A stretch of DNA of 34,450 bases from contig NW_003153251.1 in assembly GCF_000003605.2 (NCBI RefSeq), forward strand, positions 114,190 through 148,639, written 5' to 3'. Source of the DNA: Saccoglossus kowalevskii. Its lineage: Eukaryota; Hemichordata; Enteropneusta; Harrimaniidae. Shown piece after piece: positions 1 to 10,593 of this stretch. Numbering within the stretch: the first letter of the stretch is position 1; every line of letters begins with the position of its first letter. Below the pieces are notes generated by a model. It searched no databases. It worked only from the letters and a program-made list of their open reading frames with translations, and had not been told where the DNA came from. The translations under genes and the position numbers were made by a program.

Positions 1-279
1 CCAAGCAGTGCATTCGTCACGGTGTAAATGTGAACAAAATATTCAAAAAAGTCATGCGTAGTAAGGATAATTTTGGTTGCTACGGAACTACATATATCCA
101 CACGCATACTGACTGCTAAAAAAAAGGGAGCGTACCTGTATACCAGTTCCGAAAAAATCGAAGCATCTTTTCGACACGTAGAGTTTCGTATATGTAGCAT
201 GGAAAATTCCAGAATACTGCAGTTCTGCGCCAGGGACGTCATTTTTCTGTCAACAGGACATTGTCTGCCATATTACAGT

Positions 280-607
280 ATCCTCGGGGGCGGAGCTACG
301 TCACAGACGTTCTACGTTGCTAAGACGCGCACCACTGCACCACGTATTTCTATGGGCTTTGTGTGCGCTGCTGTGGAACGCCGGTCGAGCCAGTGAAAAT
401 TCGAGAAAACGACACAAACTCAACTTTGAAGTAATCCTGAGCAACCAAATTTACATATGTTACACATATAGGGCTAATCTTGTTACACTGTTCAGGGGGG
501 TCTCAACAACCATCCCAAAGTACCGTTTTCTGCGAGTTTTTGGCCTTTGTTTTCACCGCGAGGGTTGCCAAGCGGTGAAAAACGCCCGGATATCCGCCCC
601 CGAGGAT
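280..607. mobile_element. MITE-like element, full copy
   Basis: A segment of about 327 bp is bounded by perfect 14-bp terminal inverted repeats: TCCTCGGGGGCGGA at 281-294 and its reverse complement at 593-606. The right half (about 360-610) recurs at 18,118-18,368 with high similarity, so this is a dispersed repeat. An internal hairpin lies at 550-581, with stem TTTTCACCGC and its complement. No clear target-site duplication flanks the ends, and no transposase is encoded. It is probably a non-autonomous DNA element, but the family is not recognised. Confidence 0.6.
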
Positions 608-974
608 TCGGATATGCCCTGCAACCGAGTGAGGGCGTACTTTAGACTAGTGCCCTCAGACATTATCGCAATCCGGAAACTATTCGCCCACGTCAAATTC
701 ACGAATGGTCAACTAGTATATTGCGACCTCTAGGGACAAAACGCCGTAAGACTGGTATTTGAAAACTATGGTTTGAATTTTGATCAGTGAATTATAAAAC
801 AAATGACCAATCAGCAATCTGCAAACAGCCGAATTCCATAGTTGTCTTGTGGTTACCATTAGGTACTTGAAATAGGTCGAGGTTATAATATGATGAGATG
901 ACGTAGATGTCGTTCAAACATAAGTCAGTTCTCTCTTAGCATTTAGAAAATCTTCTGATACAGTATTTTTTATC

Positions 975-1325
975 CGTGGGGGGGGGGGGTCTCTGAATGA
1001 AATATGGTACGCAAGCTGAAGTAAAAAAAAACGCGTAAAATGGGTGTTATTTAGTTATTTGAAGCGTATACGCGTGTACCGTGTTTTGAGTCGAATAACT
1101 TAGAATATAGTAATAAAGTGCGAAAAGAGGAATTTCATATACTCATGTTACCTCAACTTGGAAGCAGTATGATTTCAGTACGCATATAGGGTATCTATTT
1201 TAAGTTTCTGCACTTGAAAATGGGTATACTTTTACAAAAATAAGTATGTGTTTACAGGCTTTTTTGAAAAGCTATACTTTAGCATGGGTACCAGGTCTGA
1301 CTTGGAGTACCCCCCCCCCCCGTGA
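975..1325. mobile_element. Foldback element with G-tract and C-tract ends
   Basis: A run of 12 G (978-989) at the left end is mirrored by a run of 12 C (1310-1321) at the right end. Sequence inside the runs is also complementary: GGTAC(G)CAAGCT near 1007-1018 pairs with the complement of 1285-1296. Weaker complementarity continues for roughly 100 bp inward. This is consistent with a MITE or small foldback element. It has no coding content and I do not recognise the family. Confidence 0.45.
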
Positions 1326-1536
1326 TTGTTTATTGATGCCCTCAACGGCATTCTTTATACCTAATGAATGACTTAGACTTCCACGCAAGTTATGTATCGT
1401 GAAATCAGATGTACCCATTTCTGTCACGAGATGGCGCTAGTCCGTGGAATCTACTTTTGCCGGAATCGTGCCGATCTTCTCGTGTTCATACCCACGGGCG
1501 AGATGGAGTCCCTTCATTCACTGCCATAACACCTTT

Positions 1537-1647
1537 ATGGACTGGATACGGTTTTTGTAGCCCTCGGTCGTATGGCTAACGCATTCTCGGAAGCCCCGGC
1601 GCTTCCGCCACATGACATCGTAGCCAAAAAGTCCTTATCCGATCCAT
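1537..1647. repeat. Imperfect inverted repeat in a GC-richer island
   Basis: ATGGACTGGATACGG at 1537-1551 is mirrored by the reverse complement of 1633-1647, with two mismatches over about 16 bp. The match continues weakly through the T-rich stretches. The flanking 1430-1650 region is less AT-rich than its surroundings and may be a decayed transposon. No ORF is convincing. Confidence 0.25.
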
Positions 1648-1649
1648 AA

Positions 1650-3148
1650 AAAATGAGACAACTACGTCATCGTACATCTAATTTGCATATTGTTCCATCA
1701 ATTCAAAGACAAAGGACGAAACTATTACTATTATCCACTGTACTAAATGTACAAAAACGTGGGTAATGGCTTGTACCACGCGGCTATTATGCAATAGATG
1801 ATTTATAACTTATTACCGAGCACTTGCGCCCAGGAGCAGAAAAAAAAACGATTTATAATCAGTCTTGTGTGATGAGCGCTTTTGCTTCAGTTTTCATAAC
1901 TTTAATATACAGAATTGTATATTGAGATATCTTGCAATATATATAAGTTTTCCATATTTCCATATTCCATATTTTACGAACCTTTCGTAAACATTCAAAT
2001 ATAACACCCATTTTGGGCAAAAAAATGAAGTTGGTATAATAACATATCGGCCTGAAACCACATATTCTTACTGACCGGGAATAAATGAACGTTGGTCGAC
2101 ACCCCCCCTCCCTCAGTTGATAAATCATTAAGTTCGAGTAAACTTAGTATATGCTTAAATTACTCACGTAGATTAATTGTTTTTCTTTATTTATAATTTA
2201 TTTATATGATTTGTATCTTAACAGATACATAACGCTTTCGAGTGCATTTTAATAGTGCAATGAACCAAGACGTATTTATCTTTACATCTGTGACGTCACT
2301 GTTTCTACACACACACACACACCACTTTTTATTGCCTCACTTCAACTATCGTTAACGCAATTGCAAGCTGTAGTGACATGTTTAACAGGAAGATTAGATC
2401 AGGTGAGTCAACACTCAAGTTTAACCTATCATATCTGGCGCACGCAATGGTGACTGTCACATCTATAGTGAATTGTCTAACACCGTGTTAGCTACTCTAC
2501 GCGTTTTACGCAAAGTACGTTATCTCCGATTACACAGTGCAGCGAATGCGGTGCCAGTGATACTTCTGTTACCAGCCTATTGAAGTGCGTACTCGACGGC
2601 ATTGTATGCCGTTTGAAAGAACATATATTATTAAATAAACTGACACAATGCCAGTTAATTTGCTTATAAAGCGCTGACGCTGCAAATAAATTACGACCCA
2701 AATTTGGTTGAATGTGTGTATGAACGTCTTTTTGTGCCAACCTTATAATTAGTTCAAGCGATGTTTAGAGACTTGGCCGATTTCGATACAGAGTAAACGG
2801 CTGAATGGACTCAGGTCAGACACGCTCAAATGATTGCTATATCAACGGACGAAAAGGTCAGCGTCTCTATTATGAGTGCGCTGACTTATGGTTTTATTAT
2901 GGTCGAGTGTGTTGCAATAGACCCAATACGTAAACTGCCCCCACAATCTCGTTGAAACACGAGACACGAGTTTGCCCTAAATGATTTCCATTTATTAATT
3001 CCATCGTGTCTAGTGTTCCACTAGCCATGGAAACGCAATGGCGGTAAAGAATGAAACACTTTTATCTCATTTCTGTCTAAGGTCTACTCTGGTAACAAAA
3101 ATTTAACAGTTTACAGTGTACATAAAATAGAAGTATCGTGACTATCTC
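1650..3148. other. Intergenic, no gene seen
   Basis: AT-rich DNA without recognisable coding similarity. It holds a short CA microsatellite at 2307-2322 and a C-rich run near 2102-2109. Short ORFs on either strand here look random in composition. Confidence 0.5.
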
Positions 3149-3185
3149 GCTCTCAACGAGATCTCGGCGGCCATTTTTGAATAAG
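3149..3185 (+). promoter_or_regulatory. Probable non-coding first exon with a YY1-like site
   Basis: A good splice donor (AATAAG|GTATGT, exon end 3185) follows the word GGCGGCCATTTT at 3166-3177. Its reverse complement, AAAATGGCCGCC, resembles the YY1 core found near many animal start sites. A matching acceptor (CAAACAG|AC) lies at 3408/3409, five bases before the LRR-caspase start codon. This makes 3149-3185 a plausible 5' untranslated exon or start region. The transcription start was not observed; this is inference from splice signals. The same bases form the left arm of a 29-bp inverted repeat. Confidence 0.4.
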
Positions 3186-3413
3186 GTATGTTTACTAATT
3201 GGTTGATGTATTTATTATGAAATTAATCACTAACAAAACAGAAATTATATAGTGATATATTCTGTTATTTTTGTCTGTAATTTATATGAAATAGATTTTC
3301 GAGTCTAATCATTATCTAAATGATTAATATATACATATTGAGTATCTAATTTTGTTCTGTACGAATTCATTTATAGCTATACATAGTTGAAATAATTTCT
3401 TCAAACAGACAAC

Positions 3414-3843
3414 ATGGCAGACGAAAAAGTCCCTAAATGGGACAAAGATCGTAGCGTGTACTATGGGTGGAATTGTGAATTGAATAGAATTCCAACGAGT
3501 CTCTATACTAAATACAAAGACGTCAAAGAACTCATTCTGGATGATAATGCGATAACCGATCTGGATGACAAGATAAAAGGGTGGACTTCTTTGGAGAAAC
3601 TGTGGTTAAATAACAACCACTTGACCACGCTACCAACTTCCATCGGTTCGTTGCGAGAGTTACGTGAGTTGTATATTAGTGGCAATAGGCTTGAATCGCT
3701 GCCAGATACATTGGTGAACCTTCGTCACCTGCACACGTTTCACTGTGACGAAATACCCGACATGATATACAAGCATGTGAGAATTGACAACAAACGAGAT
3801 GAGATTTTGTCGTTATGGAAGGGATTGTTCCCGGGAAAAACTG
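3414..3843 (+). CDS. Coding exon 1: leucine-rich repeats
   Basis: Encodes residues 1-143 plus one base. Repeats fit LxxLxLxxNxL with a strict 23-residue spacing, for example LEKLWLNNNHL and LRELYISGNRL, followed by LPxxI/L-type turns. This is the short plant-specific/SHOC2-like class of LRR rather than the long ribonuclease-inhibitor class. There is no signal peptide, so a cytosolic protein is expected. The donor is ACTG|GTAAAA. If the intron is retained, translation continues to a stop at 3885-3887 and gives a 157-residue LRR-only protein with a Cys/Leu-rich tail. Confidence 0.8.
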
Positions 3844-4105
3844 GTAAAAACAATTGTATATGTTGTATACTATTATTATCATTATAAAATGACCGCCGAG
3901 ATCTCGTTGAGAACTTGAGGACCACGTAACTTGTCTTGCATTTGTTCTCTAATATATATTTATTTATTTATTTATTTATTCATTTGTTTGTTTGTTTGTT
4001 TGTTTGCGTGTTTGTTTGTGTGTGTTTGTTTGTTTGTTTGTTCGTTTGTTTGTTCGTTTATTTATTTGTTTGTTTGTTTGTTTGTTCGTTCGTTCGTTCG
4101 TTCGT

Positions 4106-4136
<31 letters not shown>

Positions 4137-7100
4137 TTTGATATACCAGCAGGTTTCCCAAATTACATACAAAATACAAAAATATTTACAAATATAATAC
4201 AAAAAAAGATAGACCCAAAGCTCAACTTATGGCATTTAAAACAGATGTCTTAAAAGAAGATAGACTCGTAAAAATGTCTACTGAACCAGCAATATAAATA
4301 CAATTTAAAAAGTCCAGACAACGAGGGATAAATAATATTTTCAGAGATTACTGTGACAAAGAGGTAATTTGAAGGGATTTACGGAGCGGAGATTCCTGGA
4401 GGGAGCATGAAAAGGAATGTTGGAAATAGTGTAGGGAGAATCAAAAATATTATTAAGGCATTTATAAAAATGTACTGCCATGATAATTTTTTTAATTTTA
4501 TCTTATAATTTCAGTTGAAAAAGAAACACGACCAATCATGCGTGTACATGCACGTGAACGAAGGAGAACTCCAAAAGGTGATTACAGTTCACAAATGTTA
4601 AGTCAATGTAATTCTACTCACCGGATTTTGTTTGATTGGCTACACAACTCCAACAAATTGCTTTCCTTTATAGAATTTAATTAAAGGGTGGTCGTCCTTC
4701 CACGCATGCGCGAGATATGGGTCTCATATAAACAAAGATGGTGACTTTGACTGTTGTGCACATCAAGGAGTGCAAATGTGGCGGTTATAAAACTTTAATT
4801 ATGTAATTTCTGGTATTGATTAGAAGATATCGAAGAAGTCGCCGGCGGAAATTAGTGCAAGTGACACCTTGGTCAAAACTCAATGTTTATCAACACAAAT
4901 GTCGCACATGACTTGGCGCGATGACCACCACCCGTTAAGTTTAGGTTGAAGTTGTCATTTTGCATGGTTGTGTGTCTGTAGTTCTATATCAATATATCTA
5001 TAATTTCAGATGAAGATAAAACACCAGGCACGGGGTATCCTACATATCAGATGGTACACAGCCCGAAAGGTCAAGTTATTATCATAAACAATCACAAATT
5101 TCATGACATTACACAAACTAGGCATGGAACAGAAGTGGATGAAGGTATGAACATTCTTTTCTAAAGATCTGAAAGTGTCCCAAGTGCAAGCTTATGACTA
5201 CCAAACACGTTGAGTTTTCCATCTAAAACACTGAACTACTATTGACGTCTTAAGGTAGAGATGCAGTTTACCTGACAGGTATGTTAATTAGTTAATTAGG
5301 AACCCAAGATGACCTCCTTGTCCACAAAAGTATATATTTTCGGAAAGCTTATTGTATGAATTTTACAATTTTGTTAGTATTTTTTTATGGACACTGTAGT
5401 TTGCAATATGCACAAAAATGTGCTTTTTTGGTCAAAAGTGATTTAAAAAAAATAGCTTCTAAACCATGCTTCTGTTTCCTGTCAAAATTGGTTTATGGGT
5501 ACATCAGTTTACTATGAAGAAAGTGCCGTCTTGAAAACTGTCTACCAGTTGTCAATTTTGCAGGGCAGCAGCTCAAATTTCACTACTTCAAGTTTATGCA
5601 TAAATTAACACCCAGGCTAGTTGTCTGTACGATTGTTGTAACACTGTTCAACCAAAAACAATGCCCCCACGGCGTTATGAAGATAAACACATTGTCAATC
5701 ATTTGTGAAAATTTCAAAACAAAAGGTCAAAGCGTCTAGGAGCTATTTTTTTAAGTTCTGGGATGTGCACTAAAAAGAAGCTGAGATAATTGCTAATTTG
5801 CATAACAATTCACTCAGTAAGAAGTTTGCTAATGCTCATAATTAAAATGGCTGCAACAGTTCAAAATTCAAATGTATTATCGTTTTGTTAAAAATTAAAT
5901 TTAGTGGAGATTCCGTCATTTCTTTTTTTCACCATGTTTCTTTTTGATTATTTATGTACAGCCTTGCTAAATCTTGCTAAGCATTCAAAAGAGAGAATGT
6001 TTGCACCTGTTATCTATATTTAAAATCGTTTTTTTAGTATTTTCCACTATTAAAATTTAAATAATCCAACTTCTTTCATCATTACGGATTACGATATCAT
6101 AAGTTACACAAGTTTACCTTATCCAGCTGATTCAGTGCTTCGGTTAACCAAGCAGTAGGTGTCAAAACGACTCTATGCCTAATCTCCCATCAATAATTCC
6201 TTACACCTTGACAACAATATTCATTAATTTATGAGTGATTTTGAGTAGAACGGTGGAAAATATTGTCATTACCGAGTCACAATACACAGTTGACCCACAG
6301 GACGTAGTTACCAACGCAAGGCACCCAATTATAACCATACCAGGCGATTCAATGACCCTTCATCTCTAAGCCCTTCTAGAACCAGCCATCTAAATTTGAC
6401 CATCAATAGGTTTACACATTGATTCTAATATACCGAATATATATCATACAGACCACGCATTTTGTTACTTGACCTTGTATAAGAAGATGGTCATTCCAGA
6501 TGTTAGAAATCAGCATTCAGAAACTCGACCCTAGTTTGATCTAGTTAAGTGAGTACCATTTCCCACAGAAGTTGGATTTTCCATTGCGAATGATGAATTT
6601 AGTTGCAGGCAATTGAAAAACTTTCTTGACCATTGTTCAGTTTTGTTATTGTTGTTATTTTCTATAATCTAAAGCGACAAATAATCTGACAATCTAATAA
6701 TATATCCTGGAATACTGTATTACCTTTTTAAAATTTTTGTCATGAGTTGACTTTGGTAAAACATTGTTGCGGACATCAAAACTTGCGCAGGAGAAAGAAA
6801 ATTACACGAAATAAACATTGGTTAATAGGCCTTGAACCCAGATCTTTTGGAGTGCTTCGTTCCTGTCATCGTGCTCACTGTTTGGGGCAATGAATAAGTC
6901 TCGTGGTTCTTCCGATCTCAATGAGATCTCAGCTGCCATTTGTGTCGACTAATTTTTCACGTGATTTCATTATAGATTACCGAAGTGTTGAACATTAACA
7001 AGAACAGAATATTGAAAATAATAGACGAAGAACAGACTATATTGTTATTGTTAATAAGACTTTAACATTTGATTGTATCTTCAGAAAAACTGATTGACCT

Positions 7101-7674
7101 ATTCACAAGTCTGAACTTCGACGTGAGACCATACAGAGATTTGACTGCACATCAGATGTTCGCCACAATTAGGGATGTCGGTGCAGCCGATCACAGCAAA
7201 GCAGACTGTATCATCGTGTGTATTCTCACGCACGGATCACGCGTTGGAGTACACGGTGTTGATGACAAGCACGTCAATGTAGATAAACTTTCCGGTCTGC
7301 TGAATGGACTCGCGTGCCCCAGTCTCATCGGAAAGCCAAAATTGTTCTTCATTCAAGCCTGTAAAGGTACAGATGAAATGGCAGCTTCGCAGGAAGAGCG
7401 CGATGGCCCCTCTCTTCATGATCCAATCTCTAAACCCACTGAAGCCGATTTCTGTTTGAGTTACTCAACCGTTCCTGGTTACGTATCATGGAGAAGTACA
7501 ACTGAGGGATCTTATTATATAAATATCTTAGTAAAAAATATACTAGCATACAGCGACCAAGAAGAATTATTATCTATCCTCACTAATGTAAACAAGGAGG
7601 TTGGCGACAAACTTGGCACACAGTGTACTTACTTGGAAAGTACATTGAGCAAGAAGTTTTATTTCAACAAATGA
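3414..7674 (+). CDS. LRR-caspase fusion protein (4 coding exons)
   Basis: Coding exons are 3414-3843, 4515-4577, 5010-5144 and 7085-7674 (stop TGA). All three introns are phase 1, and the joined frame is open for 405 residues. Residues 1-111 carry a cap and about four 23-residue leucine-rich repeats (motif starts near 37, 60, 83 and 106). Residues 144-172 are a short charged linker. Residues 174-405 are a caspase (peptidase family C14) with the N-terminal strand and RHGT box, predicted catalytic His259 in THG and Cys302 in QACKG, candidate linker-cleavage Asp residues (316, 322, 331), the p10 signature with GYVSWR at 341-346, and the C-terminal STLSKKFYF. The p10 features resemble executioner caspases. 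The start has a good context (ACAACATGG). QACKG replaces the common QACRG. CARD, DED and death domains are absent. Exon joins are predicted, not transcript-confirmed; the LRR exon could belong to a separate transcript. Confidence 0.72.
3957..4140 (+). repeat. (TTTA)n/(TTTG)n microsatellite in intron 1
   Basis: About 180 bases of tetranucleotide repeats. TTTA units lie at both ends, and TTTG/TTCG units with scattered GTGT variants lie in the centre. The Phe/Leu/Tyr/Ile-rich or Val/Cys-rich ORFs read through it are artefacts of the repeat. Confidence 0.95.
4515..4577 (+). CDS. Coding exon 2: basic linker
   Basis: A 63-base exon between a TTTCAG acceptor and an AAAAG|GTGATT donor, phase 1 at both ends. 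It encodes about 21 residues rich in Arg and Lys (VHARERRRTPK). No domain is recognised. It is called because it keeps the frame open between the LRR and caspase exons. The donor is weaker than the others. Confidence 0.5.
5010..5144 (+). CDS. Coding exon 3: caspase N-terminal strand
   Basis: Flanked by an ATTTCAG acceptor and a GAAG|GTATGA donor, phase 1 at both ends. It encodes YPTYQMVHSPKGQ, then VIIINNHKF and RHGTEVDE. These match the first strand and the R-x-GT box of caspase p20 subunits, where the Arg helps bind the substrate Asp. It reads directly into exon 4 with no missing family residues. Confidence 0.85.
5145..7084 (+). other. Intron 3 of the LRR-caspase gene
   Basis: About 1.9 kb of AT-rich sequence between the first caspase exon and the main caspase exon. 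No additional exon is needed, because the RHGT box joins the following helix without a gap. The only notable item is a third copy of the 29-bp repeat at 6914-6942. Confidence 0.6.
6914..6942. repeat. Third copy of the 29-bp repeat
   Basis: Matches the left arm at 3149-3177 at about 24 of 29 positions, in the same orientation, including GAGATCTC and GCCATTT. It lies about 140 bases upstream of the main caspase exon. Confidence 0.5.
7085..7674 (+). CDS. Coding exon 4: caspase p20 core, linker and p10
   Basis: The acceptor is GTATCTTCAG|AA. It encodes the rest of p20 with the catalytic His (THGSRVG) and Cys (QACKG), a 25-residue inter-subunit linker with several Asp residues, and a full p10 beginning PTEADFCLSYSTVPGY. 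The two subunits are in one exon. The stop is at 7672-7674. No AATAAA signal appears in the following ~200 bases. Confidence 0.9.
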
Positions 7675-7815
7675 GGTGAATGTTGCAAAATATGCACAAC
7701 CCCAAATTATCCATAATATTTTTAAAAATACCAAGTCGATTGTTTGTGTGTGTGCTATATAGCCGTTATTAATTTTCATTGAATTAATGCACATTAGATA
7801 ATTTGAAATCTATTA

Positions 7816-8138
7816 CCGTGTTCACACGGCCGGCTTGACTAACTTCGTTATAAGTGGTTTTAATTAGTTCCGTGTTCATACAAATGTAAATACTAAACTA
7901 ATCCGGCGTTGTTATAGGCTGCCGTGTTTCTGTAAAATACTTGAAATGAATAGAGCATCAAAGCGAGGCTGACATTGAGAACGTACTTTTAAGGAGGTGT
8001 TATTGTTCACACGTTCTAAATTCGTTTCTACAAGAGTCGGTTGCCAGTTGAGACTTGCCATTTTAGAGCGATTTAAACTGAGTTAGCGTGGCGCTGGCTT
8101 ATCTTGTTCACACATTTTTAGACCACGTGTGAACACGG
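7816..8138. mobile_element. MITE-like element downstream of the caspase gene
   Basis: Perfect 13-bp inverted ends CCGTGTTCACACG lie at 7816-7828 and, complementary, at 8126-8138, 323 bp outer to outer. Sequence just inside is partly complementary (CTAACT near the left end, AGTTAG near the right). GTTCACAC-like words recur inside at about 7871, 8003 and 8104. There is no ORF and no clear target duplication. Confidence 0.5.
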
Positions 8139-8865
8139 CATATATCACCTATTTACTTGTACTCTATTTCAGTTACATTTTGGCAAAATAGATATTTCAT
8201 GACAGGGCATTTTTTGTAATGACTCAGTGAATAGTTAATGAAGTGTACGACAGTTAGAGTTATCTTCTGTCATTTTCTTGATTGATTGACTTATTGACTC
8301 ATTTATTGAGCCTGCTGTGGACTTGCGTAATAGCCCGCGGAGAATACACGATTTGCGAGTTTGAAGTTCGCGTGATATTATTACGTCAGATACTCATGAC
8401 ACGCACCGTCAACGGCTCATGTTCATCCAAATTTGTACAAAAACGACCGCATATTTCCAGACGTTAGTAAGATTTGTGAAGAATATTTAAATCCTGACTT
8501 TTTTCACTCTTTTTTATTTCTTCTCAAACCAAAAAAAAAATATAGAAACTAAAAGTAGGATTTATTGTGGGGTTTGTTTACCAGTCGGTAATCATGAATA
8601 TTTAGCGACCTCAATTCTCATAGCGCAATGACTTGCAATTTTGTATGAAATTAATTAATTATTAGAGACATCCACGTTTTATCGAGTTTTTGACCTTTTA
8701 TGTAATTTATTTTAAATTATAATTTGCAGTTGAAAATCAACAATGCAATGTATGAAGTTACAAGGGAAGCGATTCCTGATTTGTTTTCCAATCGTAGATT
8801 CAACGTATAGCAAGTTTTCAAACTATCCCGAGTTTCGAGCTCGTCCATTAGCTTAGAAACTTGCA
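8139..8865. other. Intergenic, no gene seen
   Basis: AT-rich sequence. The 61-codon ORF starting at 8282 has no recognisable similarity and no splice context that would make it convincing. Confidence 0.4.
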
Positions 8866-8869
8866 TGCC

Positions 8870-10150
8870 AGGCTTTTCATCGCTTTTTTCTACTTTCCAC
8901 TACGGGATTCGAACAGACAACCAGATAGGGGAAATTTCAAAACAAATCTAGAAAATTTTCATTCTCTTTACACAACTTTGTACGCTATTTATTACTATTA
9001 TACGCGAAGTTCTTAAGGTCTTCTCTTAATACTAGCTTTCACTCGTTTTTGAGTATTTTTTTAAACTTTTAACTGTGGGCTCCGATACGATAACCATTTA
9101 AATAAAATATCCAGTAAAATCTACCAAATTTGCAATCGATTTTTACATTTTTGCACGCTATGTTTTAACATTATACGTTGAGCTCGTATGGCGGTATGGT
9201 AAAACATATGAGGCTTTCATTCGAAAATTGTGATTACTTTTACTAACTTTGAACTGCTAGGTTCAGTAGAACAAAAACGAAGGTCAATTCTTCAGACAAA
9301 TTCACAAACTTTCCAATCGCTTTTTACAATCAAAAGATTAGAGCCACCATTGTCGACTATAATGAAAACTATTTTTTATGAAATGACGTGCACATTTTCA
9401 ATTTATTTGAATTGGAAAGGTAATTTTTTATGATTATCTACAAAAAAGATTGTCATATCAGTCACAAAGAACACACATTACATTGAAAAACGTAATTTTA
9501 ATTATAATTTTAATTTTAAAAAAAATATTTCGGCAGTTTGAGGAGCGTCTGCCAGTATTTTTATCGCTTATTTTTACTTTTCACAATGGGATTCGAACAG
9601 ACAACAAGATAGATCAAAATTCCAAAAAGATCTAGGAACTTTTTATTCGCTTTACACAAATTTGTACGATATTTATTAACATTATACTTATGTGAAGCTC
9701 TGGTCATACATATCGGGCTCTCATTGAAATAGACCATTTTCCGTACACTGCGAGAATCACGCGTTATGCGTGAAATCGAACGTAAAAACAGGACAAACAA
9801 AGGTCATAGCGTCGTAGTGGCGTCAAACATCGCGTGGGATTCGACAAACGCGAAAGTATTTTGGGGGACATTTCCATGCTTAATAATGTGCTGTCCACAT
9901 TTGATGATAGGCAATTTCGATTAAGTAAGGGTATTCGGAAGCAATATTCTTCTGTCGAAGATTGGCCGGTCGGTGTGAGCTACGAAATAAGGAAATTCGA
10001 GTTCAAAATCAAATCGTTCGATTTTTGCGGCAGACGTTCGACGCGCGTCTTTCATGCATCTCGCAAGATCTCGCAATTGTACGGAAAATCACCTATTGCG
10101 ATTACTTTTGGGACAGTTCGAACACCTGACCACTTGGCTATTATGGTTAT
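8870..10150 (+). repeat. Degenerate repeat block left of the foldback element
   Basis: The stretch 8873-9030 is repeated with divergence at 9555-9710; both contain GGGATTCGAACAGACAAC and a following run like TTTACACAACTTTGTACG. Related words (caaactt, caatcgctttttac, tttgcacgct) also occur near 9125 and 9305, giving a rough spacing of 160-180 bp. The 106-codon ORF at 9834-10154 lies here, resembles nothing I recognise, and runs into the repeat that starts the next element. Confidence 0.5.
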
Positions 10151-10593
10151 TTGAATTTCATCGATAATATAACAACATAGGTCGTATTTCAATGTAAATT
10201 TACCAACTTTACAATCACTTTTCACAACTTTGTAAGCAGTTTGTTAATTATTTTCCGCTTTGATAGTGTTATAATCTGCTAATATTAGGGCTTTTCCAAC
10301 ACATGCGCTCATTTTTTCTATATTTTTAACTGCGGGGTCGATATAACAATGACTTAGTTCAACTATATTAGCAAACCCACCAACTTTTTAAATGTTTTTC
10401 AAATCATTTTAGGCTGTTTTAGAACATGTTACGGTCGGCGCATGTGGCACTATACTAATGTACAGGACTTTTACTTGCATTTTATTCACATTTCTTACTA
10501 ATTCTGGCAACAACTCAGGTCAAGCATACACGCAAATCTACCAACTATGCACTCACTTTGCACAACATTGCACGCCCTTTTAATAGCTTACCT

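Larger units (their letters stand above)
3149..3914. repeat. 29-bp inverted repeats enclosing the LRR exon
   Basis: 3149-3177 and the reverse complement of 3886-3914 match at 27 of 29 positions. Both contain CTCAACGAGATCTCGGCGG. The 766-bp interval holds the putative first exon, intron and the whole LRR coding exon. No target-site duplication is evident in the bases immediately outside. Confidence 0.75.

Noticed and set aside
1425-1620. GC-richer patch considered as an RNA gene or exon
   Set aside because: No tRNA, snRNA or 5S signature and no clean reading frame; only a weak inverted repeat is present.
3931-4253. Two overlapping ORFs rich in Phe, Leu, Val, Cys
   Set aside because: They are translations of the TTTA/TTTG microsatellite and have no independent coding evidence.
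8901-8918. tRNA-like B box (GGGATTCGAACAGA), also at 9588
   Set aside because: One mismatch to the B-box complement, no A box at the right distance and no cloverleaf; it is shared by two copies of a degenerate repeat.
9834-10154. 106-codon ORF
   Set aside because: No recognisable domain; its end lies in a repeat block that recurs in non-coding context at 10.86 and 11.37 kb.
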